From a bacterium (GTDB taxonomy: Bacteria; Patescibacteriota; Minisyncoccia; Minisyncoccales; PEYH01), in NCBI GenBank assembly GCA_021158195.1, contig JAGGVA010000055.1, positions 1-7,650 on the forward strand: DNA of 7,650 nucleotides, given 5' to 3'. Below the pieces are notes generated by a model, which saw only the letters and a program-made list of their open reading frames with translations, was not told the DNA's origin and ran no database searches. Each line of letters begins with the position of its first letter. Position 1 is the first letter of the stretch. Position numbers and translations under genes: made by a program. Shown here piece by piece: positions 1 to 5,880 of this stretch.

Positions 1-2
1 AT

Positions 3-1091
3 AAACTTCTTGAAAAATATAAAAAATTCGAAACCACAGAAGCACGGTTAGGCGCTCTTACCAGAAAGGGACTTTCTTCTACAGAGAGAGCGGCTATCAT
101 AAGGGCTATGTTTGAAAAGGGTGAAATGAAAAAGGTACCAGAGAACCTTAAGAAAGAAGTTTTTGAGCAACTTCCAAATCTTCCAAGCGAGATAAGGAAA
201 AAACTTATTAAAGCAATGCCTGACATTGCTGAAGCCAAAAGAAAAGAAATGGAGGCAGGTATTGCTACTGCTATATTAAATGGGGATATTAAAAAGGCAG
301 TAAAACTTCAAAAAGAGCAAGAAAGATTAGGACTGGCTTTGAAAAAGGAAGATATAGATAAAGGATACAGAAACCTTATAGAAAAAGTTGTTGGCAGCGC
401 TTCTCCAAAAGACATAGAAAAATTTGATGAAAAACTTTTAAAGTCGCCTGAGGCGCAAGCAGCGATTCATAAGTTCTGGACAGGAAGAGAAGTGTCTAAG
501 GCGGTTGAAAAATTTGGGAAATCATTTTTGGATCTCTTTCAAGAAGGATTGGATAAAACCGGACTTGAATGGTATCAGCAAAATAATCCACGACTTTATA
601 GATATCTTCGTTCCAACGCTGCTCAAAATCTGGGTTTAGCAGCTCCCCTAAGCGCTCAAGAAAGAAAGGAAAAAAATATCCCTCTCCCTGCGGGTTTTCA
701 TGGAGGAAAAGAGTGGGGTGTTTTAACTGAAGAAGAAAAAGAAAAACTTAAAAAGCAACTCGAATCTCGAAAAAGACCACAAGAATTAATTAAAACTTTA
801 GCAAAGGAGGCGGGTTTTGAGGCCTTAACAGATAAAGATATACAAAGAATACTTAAAAGCCCGTTAAGAATTTTAAGCCGGCGTGAAAGAAGACTGAGAC
901 AGGAATTACAAGAAATCATCAGAGAAGGCGGATATCAATATTTAAGCAGAGGAACAACAATAAGGAGCCCCAGCGAAGAAGAGGTTGGAGAAAGCGGAAT
1001 AGAAAGTCAAAGTTTTATTGAAAAACCTCCTGAGAAAACCCCTCCCAGAAAAACACGAAGATATAGAAGACCCCCAGAAGAAGAAGTATAA
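3..1091 (+). CDS. Partial (5' end missing) charged helical protein, function unknown
   Basis: The reading frame is open from the left edge (first full codon at 3) to TAA at 1089-1091, so the gene starts before the window. The ATG at 108 is only the first visible in-frame Met, not a convincing start, since no SD precedes it and coding continues upstream. The visible part is 362 residues, dominated by Lys/Glu-rich segments that should be alpha-helical, with a more hydrophobic and aromatic stretch in the middle (motifs FWTGREV and LEWYQQNNPRLYRYL). No membrane segment, signal peptide or catalytic motif is seen. The last ~45 residues are low-complexity, rich in Ser/Glu/Pro, and end in an Arg cluster (RKTRRYRR) followed by PPEEEV. 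I do not recognise the family. It points toward the SPFH gene and ends just before a shared terminator. Because a T4SS locus lies nearby it may be the C-terminal part of a T4SS-associated protein or substrate, but that is only an inference. Confidence 0.75.
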   Translation, partial: KLLEKYKKFETTEARLGALTRKGLSSTERAAIIRAMFEKGEMKKVPENLKKEVFEQLPNLPSEIRKKLIKAMPDIAEAKRKEMEAGIATAILNGDIKKAVKLQKEQERLGLALKKEDIDKGYRNLIEKVVGSASPKDIEKFDEKLLKSPEAQAAIHKFWTGREVSKAVEKFGKSFLDLFQEGLDKTGLEWYQQNNPRLYRYLRSNAAQNLGLAAPLSAQERKEKNIPLPAGFHGGKEWGVLTEEEKEKLKKQLESRKRPQELIKTLAKEAGFEALTDKDIQRILKSPLRILSRRERRLRQELQEIIREGGYQYLSRGTTIRSPSEEEVGESGIESQSFIEKPPEKTPPRKTRRYRRPPEEEV

Positions 1092-1092
1092 A

Positions 1093-1117
1093 AAGGGGCG
1101 GCTTAAGACCGCCCCTT
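1093..1117. terminator. Bidirectional hairpin terminator between convergent genes
   Basis: There is a perfect 9-bp inverted repeat: AAGGGGCGG (1093-1101), a 7-nt loop CTTAAGA (1102-1108), and CCGCCCCTT (1109-1117). Read on the minus strand it is followed by a U-run (UUUUU then AUA, running into 1092-1088), which makes a good intrinsic terminator for the SPFH gene. Read on the plus strand it starts one base after the TAA of the upstream gene, but the following tract (TTACCCTT) is a weak U-run. The stop codon of the minus gene (1103-1105) lies inside the loop, so the right arm is also its last coding sequence. Confidence 0.85.
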
Positions 1118-2233
1118 ACCCTTGGATAACAATAATAATTCAAGCAGGGTCTTCATAAGAGGTGTAACTTGCTGAATTACTTGAGGGAGTCCTGCAGTCC
1201 AAGATCCCTTCTCTGCCAAGGTCTCCATAACTTCCAGTTCTAGAGCCTGTTTCATTGCTTCCTCTTCTGACAGTCCTCCCTCCTGCAGTTTCCGAGCAGT
1301 ATTAAGAATAGGATCCGCTCGCTTGGTTGCCTCTCTGATTGCCTCATAAAGAGCCGCTTCTGCCTCTCTTTTAGCAATCAATGGCTTCTGTCTTGCTTGT
1401 TTTACCTCTTCTGGTAGGGCGAATCCGTCTATATAGACAGACAAAATCTCCAAACCTTTTTCTTCTGCTTCTGCTATTATTCTTTTCAGATCCTCTACTA
1501 CCTCTGTATGTACCCTTGCTGCGTCCAATAATCTTCTTGCCTCTTCTTCTAACTCGTCAATGATTGGCTGAAGAATGTCTTTTTTGTTTGGGAAGTTTTC
1601 TATCTCCTTTTTAAGCGCCCTTATCCTCGTCCTTGTCCTTCTTTGTTTTGATCTCGTTATTTGAGGCGCTTGATTAATTCTGTTAAATATCTCACCCTGT
1701 CCCATACCTTCGTCTATTGCCTCTGCAATACGAAGAGTATGAAGATATCTTAAAACAACAGCCTCCACTACGTCTCTCACCCAAAGAACCCAATTAGAAA
1801 CTCTATAAATCGGGTATTCTGGATGTTCTGGGTTAACCCTTACATAAACTACTGGATTTTGAGGTATAACAGGACCATCAACAAGTTGAACCGGTATTTC
1901 TTCTCCAGTGGATTCATCAATAAAAAGCGAAATCGGCTGCTTCCATACCCTTGGCTTTGCCCGAACCGTTTCCACAAAAGGAATTTTGTGACGCCACCCT
2001 GGCTTTACAACTCGATGAAATTCTCCAAATCTTTCAATAATCCATCTTTCTGGCTCCTGTACAATAATCACAGAAAAAAGGTAAACTCCAAGCAAGATAA
2101 ACAACACCCCTGTTATAATAACTAGCGAGGCGTCCAGAAACATACCAAGTCCTACAAAGAGAACTCCTAACCCTAACAAAATCCACTTTGCTCTCTTGAC
2201 CAACTTTCTTTGAACTCCTATTTCTGGTTTCAT
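1103..2233 (-). CDS. SPFH/band-7 (stomatin/prohibitin-like) membrane protein
   Basis: This 376-aa protein is probably an SPFH/band-7 family membrane scaffold. Two hydrophobic helices (about residues 17-33 and 36-58) are followed by the typical band-7 entry, with ERWIIERFGEFHRVVKPGW at 62-80 and a 'KIPFVE' continuation. The C-terminal part shows the family pattern of a 'G-x-x-I-x-x-V-x-I' strand, then 'LPEEVKQAR' (273-281) and a long Ala/Glu-rich helix (about 285-310). Between them, residues ~193-255 form an unusually basic then acidic helical insertion (TRSKQRRTRTRIR), predicted to be coiled coil. Family members oligomerise on the membrane and organise microdomains or proteases; the partner here is unknown and no nfeD-like gene is adjacent. 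Start choice: AGGAGG at 2242-2247 is only 2 nt from an upstream ATG (2239) but 8 nt from the ATG at 2233, so I prefer 2233; the longer form would be 378 aa. It is transcribed alone, divergently from the T4SS run. Confidence 0.88.
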   Translation of the reverse strand: MKPEIGVQRKLVKRAKWILLGLGVLFVGLGMFLDASLVIITGVLFILLGVYLFSVIIVQEPERWIIERFGEFHRVVKPGWRHKIPFVETVRAKPRVWKQPISLFIDESTGEEIPVQLVDGPVIPQNPVVYVRVNPEHPEYPIYRVSNWVLWVRDVVEAVVLRYLHTLRIAEAIDEGMGQGEIFNRINQAPQITRSKQRRTRTRIRALKKEIENFPNKKDILQPIIDELEEEARRLLDAARVHTEVVEDLKRIIAEAEEKGLEILSVYIDGFALPEEVKQARQKPLIAKREAEAALYEAIREATKRADPILNTARKLQEGGLSEEEAMKQALELEVMETLAEKGSWTAGLPQVIQQVTPLMKTLLELLLLSKGKGRS

Positions 2234-2241
2234 TTTCATCT

Positions 2242-2247
2242 CCTCCT
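2242..2247 (-). promoter_or_regulatory. Shine-Dalgarno site AGGAGG of the SPFH gene
   Basis: A perfect AGGAGG core is seen on the minus strand. It leaves 2 nt to the first ATG (2237-2239) and 8 nt to the second in-frame ATG (2231-2233). Normal SD spacing is roughly 5-9 nt, so it favours the second ATG as start. It is the only strong SD upstream of a gene start in the window. Confidence 0.8.
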
Positions 2248-2281
2248 TTTTTGTCTAAATTTTAAATGTTCCTTCTGGGTT

Positions 2282-2310
2282 ACTATACATATTAAAATCG
2301 CATCTGTCAA
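2282..2310 (-). promoter_or_regulatory. Sigma70-type promoter of the SPFH gene
   Basis: On the minus strand there is a consensus -35 TTGACA (2310-2305), a 17-bp spacer, and -10 TATAGT (2287-2282; 5 of 6 matches). The transcription start is expected near 2274-2276, giving a 5' leader of about 40 nt with the AGGAGG site inside it. No operator-like inverted repeat overlaps it. Confidence 0.85.
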
Positions 2311-2316
2311 ATACTA

Positions 2317-2345
2317 TTCTCTCTTTTTTTGAACTATGTTAAAAT
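2317..2345 (+). promoter_or_regulatory. Candidate promoter of the T4SS gene run
   Basis: A possible -10 TAAAAT (2340-2345) lies 17 bp after a weak -35-like TTCTCT (2317-2322; 3 of 6 matches). The implied transcription start, about 7 nt past the -10, is at 2351-2354, almost exactly the ATG at 2354, which would make the first mRNA leaderless. The gene has no SD, which fits. The -35 match is poor, so this is a tentative call. It is offset from, and does not overlap, the divergent promoter at 2282-2310. Confidence 0.4.
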
Positions 2346-2353
2346 AAAGATAT

Positions 2354-2677
2354 ATGGAGATTTCAAAAGAAAAATTGTGGGAAATATTTAATCTTCTGCC
2401 TGATTCTTTGAAGGAAGCCGTGCTTTCTGAAGACACCGCAGAGGCAATTTGGAATATTTGTCGAATTTGCAATATTGAAGAGTCAAAGATTTCCCAGGTT
2501 TCAAAACTGGTTGGAAATGTACTAATGGGGCTTCTACCGCCTAATAGATTAAAAGATCGTTTACAAGAAATTGAAGGAATAAATCCAGAAACAGCACAAA
2601 AATTAGACGTCTACATCTCCCACTATGTTTTTGATCCAGTAAAAGAAGAGTTAGAAGAGATCTATAGTGAAGATTAA
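2354..2677 (+). CDS. Small acidic helical protein (107 aa), first gene of the T4SS run
   Basis: This 107-aa soluble protein has no signal peptide or membrane helix. It appears all-helical: an N-terminal helix containing LPDSLKEAVLSEDTAEAIWNI (about 15-35), a middle helix with SQVSKLVGNVLMGL (about 47-60), then 'GINPETAQKLDVYI' and a C-terminal acidic helix (VKEELEEIYSED). Two Cys (36 and 39) sit close together in the ICRICNI segment, without enough ligands visible to call a metal site. The pattern resembles small helical proteins I associate with CPR genomes, but I cannot name a family. It starts at ATG 2354 without an SD. It precedes the PrgI gene by 26 nt, so co-transcription with the T4SS genes is likely. 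A role as a cytosolic accessory or regulator is only an inference from position. Confidence 0.75.
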   Translation: MEISKEKLWEIFNLLPDSLKEAVLSEDTAEAIWNICRICNIEESKISQVSKLVGNVLMGLLPPNRLKDRLQEIEGINPETAQKLDVYISHYVFDPVKEELEEIYSED

Positions 2678-2680
2678 TCG

Positions 2681-2703
2681 ATTTAAAAATTTTTAAAAAT
2701 TTT
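2681..2703 (+). repeat. 23-nt pure A/T tract with 10-bp-phased A-runs before the PrgI gene
   Basis: The gap between the 107-aa gene and the PrgI gene is entirely A/T from 2681 up to the ATG at 2704. Two near-identical 10-mers (ATTTAAAAAT and TTTTAAAAAT) follow head to tail, so the A5 runs at 2685-2689 and 2695-2699 are 10 bp apart. There is no SD here. It could act as an unstructured translation leader, a bent or UP-like element, or a weak internal -10; the sequence alone does not decide. Confidence 0.5.
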
Positions 2704-3105
2704 ATGGAATATCCTCTGCCTCAATTTTTGGAAATTAAACCAAAGATTGCCGGTCCCTTAAACTTTCGGCAATTTATGTATTTGTTTGGGGCTTTGCTTT
2801 TTCTAATGATTTTTTATTTCACCAAACCCTTATTTACTTTCATTCTCATTGCTATTCCTACTGTGATAATTGCTATCGTCTTTGCTTTTGTAAAAGTTAA
2901 GGGTTATACTATTCCCACTTTAATAATACGAGCCCTTTCTTTTATGGCTAAAACAAAGGTTTATGTGTGGAAAAAGGATGTATCGCCAGCGTATGTATTA
3001 CCTAAAAAAACCAAGAAAGAAGAGAAGGAAAGCACTACCCCAAAACTAGCAGAAAAAAGCCGATTAAAAGAGCTTTCCAAACTAGTAGAAATTCACAGAA
3101 GATAA
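2704..3105 (+). CDS. PrgI family type IV secretion membrane protein
   Basis: This 133-aa protein matches the PrgI family layout. The N-terminal motif is YPLPQFLEIKPKIAGPLNFR (3-22), corresponding to the family's 'VPQ-x-I-x-x-E-x-K-I-x-GP-x-T-x-RQ' entry. Two membrane helices follow (about 24-39 and 43-64), then 'KGYTIPTLIIRALSFM' (67-81), the 'VYVWKK' strand (86-91) and a charged Lys/Glu-rich tail. PrgI proteins take the VirB3-like position in Gram-positive T4SS and normally lie directly upstream of VirB4, as here. The start at ATG 2704 has no SD, only the A/T tract. The stop TAA (3103-3105) is followed by a single codon and then the next gene's ATG in the same frame, so the two genes are separated in frame by just one stop codon. 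Confidence 0.87.
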   Translation: MEYPLPQFLEIKPKIAGPLNFRQFMYLFGALLFLMIFYFTKPLFTFILIAIPTVIIAIVFAFVKVKGYTIPTLIIRALSFMAKTKVYVWKKDVSPAYVLPKKTKKEEKESTTPKLAEKSRLKELSKLVEIHRR

Positions 3106-3108
3106 AAT

Positions 3109-3756
3109 ATGGATTTACCTATCATTCCCTCAGGAGGTACGCAATCCCTCCTACCTATAAAACAAATAAGAGATGGAATTATTATTCTTAGAGATAATAC
3201 TCTTAGGGGAATTTTAATGGTTTCCTCAGTCAATTTTGATCTTCGTTCTTCTGAAGAGCAAGAAGCAATAATTTACCAATTTCAAAACTTTCTTAACTCC
3301 CTAGATTTTTCTTGCCAAATCCTTGTCAACTCGAGAAAAATAAACATCACAGGTTATTTGGAGAAATTAAAACAAATAGAAGAAAAACAAGAAAACGAAT
3401 TACTTCAAAATCAGATAAGAGAGTATCGTAACTTTATTGCTCAATTGGTAGAAGGGGGTTCTATTATGAATAAGGCGTTTTATTTAATTGTACCTTTTTA
3501 TCTTGCGGAAAAGAAAAAGTCCGCCATTTTTCAATTTCAAGGAATACCCCAACTAACAGAAGAACTTTTTCAACAATATAAAGTTCAACTTTATCAGAGA
3601 ATGGAATTCTTGGCTTTAGGGTTAAGAAGATGCGCCCTTTGGGCAATGCCCTTAAACACAGAGGAAATTATAGAACTTTTGTGGAGTTATTATCATCCAA
3701 AAGAGGCGCAGGTTGGATATTATCCTGAAATTCCTCCAGAATTAATCATTAGTTGA
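3109..3756 (+). CDS. TraC-like / VirB4 N-terminal-type T4SS protein
   Basis: This 215-aa soluble protein resembles the N-terminal, non-ATPase region of TraC/TrsE-type VirB4 proteins. Recognisable parts are IRDGIIILRDNTLRGILMVS (20-39), the 'FLNSLDFSCQILVNSRKI' strand-helix block (61-78), a helical coiled segment (84-114), and 'KAFYLIVPFY' (122-131), a typical VirB4 N-domain strand. There is no Walker motif and no membrane helix. It most likely works with the VirB4 ATPase encoded immediately downstream, 1 nt after its TGA and in another frame. It could be a permanently separate subunit or a domain that was once fused. No SD is visible at ATG 3109. Assignment rests on pattern recognition, not a search. 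Confidence 0.75.
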   Translation: MDLPIIPSGGTQSLLPIKQIRDGIIILRDNTLRGILMVSSVNFDLRSSEEQEAIIYQFQNFLNSLDFSCQILVNSRKINITGYLEKLKQIEEKQENELLQNQIREYRNFIAQLVEGGSIMNKAFYLIVPFYLAEKKKSAIFQFQGIPQLTEELFQQYKVQLYQRMEFLALGLRRCALWAMPLNTEEIIELLWSYYHPKEAQVGYYPEIPPELIIS

Positions 3757-3757
3757 T

Positions 3758-5539
3758 ATGCCTTTTTCCTTCCTAAAGAATCTCTTCTCGGTTCCAAGCC
3801 GTTCTCAACCACAGGCAATGACCTTGTTGGATTTTATTGCTCCTCCAGCGATAAGAGTAGGTCCTAATTATATCAAAATAGGAGAAAAACTTGCCCGTTC
3901 ATATTTTGTATTCTCTTTTCCCCGATATTTAAGCACAGGTTGGCTTTCTCCTATTGTAAATCTTGATATACCAATGGATCTTTCTATTTTTCTTCACCCT
4001 ATAGATACTGGCTTGATCCTAAAACAATTACGAAAAAAAGTAACAGAAATACAGTCGGAAATAATGGAAAGAGAAGAAAAAGGGTTAATTAGAGATCCTG
4101 TATTAGAAACTGCCTATCGTGATGTAGAAACTCTACGCGACCGACTACAAACCGCTCAAGAAAGAATGTTTGATGTAGGTATCTATATAACTGTTTATGC
4201 TGATAGCGAAAAAGAAATGGAAAAAGCAGAGGCTACAATTAGAGCAATCCTCGAATCTCGTCTGGTATATATAAAACCAATGCTTTATCAGCAGGAAAAA
4301 GGATTTGTTTCTAGTTCACCATATGGATTGGATCAAGTAAAAGTTCATACCCGAATGAACACAAGCCCTCTATCCACGCTTTTTCCTTTTGTTTCCTTTG
4401 ATTTAAGTTCTAACGAAGGAATTCTTTACGGGATTAATCAACATAACAACTCTTTAGTATTGTTTGATCGATTTACCCTCGAAAACGCTAATATGGTAGT
4501 TTTTGGCAAGTCGGGTGGGGGAAAATCATATGCAGTAAAATTAGAAATTTTGAGATATTTAATGCTAGGGGTTGATGTAATTGTTATTGACCCAGAAAAT
4601 GAATATAAGTTTTTGTGCGACGCAGTTGGTGGAGGTTTTTATGATATTTCTTTAAAATCACCAAATCACATTAATCCCTTTGATCTACCCGAACCTTCAG
4701 AAGATGAAACTCCGGAAGAAGTTTTAAGGTCAAATATTATAAACCTTGTAGGGCTTTTAAGATTAATGCTTGGAGGCCTAACGCCGGAGGAAGACTCTAT
4801 CATAGAACAGGCAATTACTGAAACTTATGCTGCTAGAGATATAACTGAAAAAACTGATCCTAAATTATGGCCTGAACGGCTTCCTTTGCTTTCTGATTTA
4901 GAATCTGTCTTGGAAACAATGGAGGGAGCAGAATCTCTTGTGCAAAGGTTAAGAAAGTTTACTAAAGGTGTGTATTCTGGGTTTTTTAACTATCCTACTA
5001 ATGTAAAGATGAAAAAGAATATGGTTGTTTTTGGAATAAAGAACTTGGAGCCGGAATTAAGACCTATGGCAATGTATATTATTATGCGCTATATCTGGAA
5101 CACTATCAAAGGAGAATTAAAGAAAAGAATACTTGTAATTGATGAGGCATGGTGGCTGATGCAGAATGAAGACAGTGCTTCTTTCCTTTTTGGAATAGTA
5201 AAAAGAGGAAGAAAATATTGGCTTGGAACAACAACAATTACCCAAGATGTAAATGATTTTATGAAATCAGAATACGGACAACCGATTATTACCAACTCTT
5301 CTCTCCAGTTACTAATGAAACAATCCCCGGCAACAATAGCGGTGGTTCAAAAAACTTTCAATCTCACAGACAATGAAAAGGATCTTCTTTTAGAAGCGCC
5401 TGTGGGAGAAGGTATCTTTTTTGCCGGAGAAAAACATGTGGCCATCAGAATTGTTGCTTCATACGCTGAACATCAAATTATTACTACCTCTCCAGAAGAA
5501 GTGGCAAAGATTAAAAAATTAAAAAAGGCAAAACAATGA
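3758..5539 (+). CDS. virB4: VirB4-family T4SS ATPase
   Basis: This 593-aa protein is a cytoplasmic, membrane-associated VirB4/TraC-type AAA+-like ATPase that powers T4SS assembly or substrate transfer. Residues ~22-240 form the VirB4 N-terminal domain, including GWLSPIVNLDIPMDLSIFLHP (61-81) and a long helical hairpin (about 86-137). The ATPase domain starts near 245: Walker A is GKSGGGKS (250-257, Lys256), followed by the family's 'IDPENEYKFLCDAVGGG' block (277-293). Walker B is ILVIDEAWW (458-466, Asp462-Glu463), and TQDVNDF (495-501) follows as the sensor/motif III region. All key residues are present, so it looks functional. Its length suits the shorter Gram-positive-type VirB4 proteins, and with the 215-aa upstream protein the total approaches a long VirB4. 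The ATG at 3758 lies 1 nt after the previous stop, without an SD. Its TGA overlaps the next gene's ATG (ATGA at 5536-5539), pointing to translational coupling. Confidence 0.93.
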   Translation: MPFSFLKNLFSVPSRSQPQAMTLLDFIAPPAIRVGPNYIKIGEKLARSYFVFSFPRYLSTGWLSPIVNLDIPMDLSIFLHPIDTGLILKQLRKKVTEIQSEIMEREEKGLIRDPVLETAYRDVETLRDRLQTAQERMFDVGIYITVYADSEKEMEKAEATIRAILESRLVYIKPMLYQQEKGFVSSSPYGLDQVKVHTRMNTSPLSTLFPFVSFDLSSNEGILYGINQHNNSLVLFDRFTLENANMVVFGKSGGGKSYAVKLEILRYLMLGVDVIVIDPENEYKFLCDAVGGGFYDISLKSPNHINPFDLPEPSEDETPEEVLRSNIINLVGLLRLMLGGLTPEEDSIIEQAITETYAARDITEKTDPKLWPERLPLLSDLESVLETMEGAESLVQRLRKFTKGVYSGFFNYPTNVKMKKNMVVFGIKNLEPELRPMAMYIIMRYIWNTIKGELKKRILVIDEAWWLMQNEDSASFLFGIVKRGRKYWLGTTTITQDVNDFMKSEYGQPIITNSSLQLLMKQSPATIAVVQKTFNLTDNEKDLLLEAPVGEGIFFAGEKHVAIRIVASYAEHQIITTSPEEVAKIKKLKKAKQ

Positions 5540-5874
5540 ACGGCTCTTTACTTTCGCCTGAAGGGATCATAATGCTTATTTTCGCGGGCTTTCTTGATGT
5601 TATGGGGCTCTGCGAACTTCTATTTCTTTTAATAGGAGGAATGAAATTTTTAGGAGGGAGCACAGTAATAGGGGAGACGATATCAACTATAAGTGATGTT
5701 ATTGGCTTAATTGTAATCGGTGGGTGGTCAATAATGAGAGGTAAGGGAGATCTAAAATCTTTGAAAAGAAAAAGAGTAGGTTTAAGATTTGGACTCACTT
5801 TTCTAGGAGAGGCAATTCCATTCGTAGGCATTCTCCCTTTTTGGACAATTTATGTTTACAACACCTTAAAATAG
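5536..5874 (+). CDS. Small three-TM membrane protein of the T4SS run (112 aa)
   Basis: The 112-residue product is almost entirely hydrophobic except for a basic cytosolic-looking loop (RGKGDLKSLKRKRVG, about 68-82). Three probable membrane segments are seen: about 11-35 (with a possible break at Asp21), 52-67, and 86-106 (EAIPFVGILPFWTIYVYN at 92-109). I see no signal peptide, cysteine cluster or catalytic motif and cannot name a family. It overlaps virB4 by 4 nt (ATGA) and is followed 6 nt later by the pilin-like gene, so it belongs to the same transcript. A weak AAGG lies about 7 nt upstream of the ATG. By position it may be an inner-membrane component of the secretion channel or a pilin-assembly helper; a VirB2-like or partial VirB6-like role cannot be excluded. 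The function is inferred from context only. Confidence 0.75.
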   Translation: MNGSLLSPEGIIMLIFAGFLDVMGLCELLFLLIGGMKFLGGSTVIGETISTISDVIGLIVIGGWSIMRGKGDLKSLKRKRVGLRFGLTFLGEAIPFVGILPFWTIYVYNTLK

Positions 5875-5880
5875 TTGAAG

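Noticed and set aside
108..110. ATG at 108 as the start of the first gene
   Set aside because: The same frame is open upstream to the window edge with similar Lys/Glu-rich composition and no SD precedes 108, so the start lies outside the window.
1823..2125. 100-codon open frame on the plus strand inside the SPFH gene
   Set aside because: It is antisense to a well-supported SPFH coding sequence, with Asn/Tyr-rich nonsense-like composition and no initiation signal.
3754..3760. Possible frameshift that broke one virB4 gene into two
   Set aside because: The upstream gene ends and the downstream one starts cleanly with 1 nt between them. The downstream protein has its own complete N-terminal domain, and neighbouring genes show the same tight spacing, so a natural two-gene arrangement is more likely.
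5511..5831. 106-codon open frame on the minus strand opposite the three-TM gene
   Set aside because: It overlaps the end of virB4 and most of a membrane gene that has clear coupling and hydrophobic pattern. It has no promoter or SD and a low-complexity Pro/Ile/Ser composition typical of an antisense shadow.
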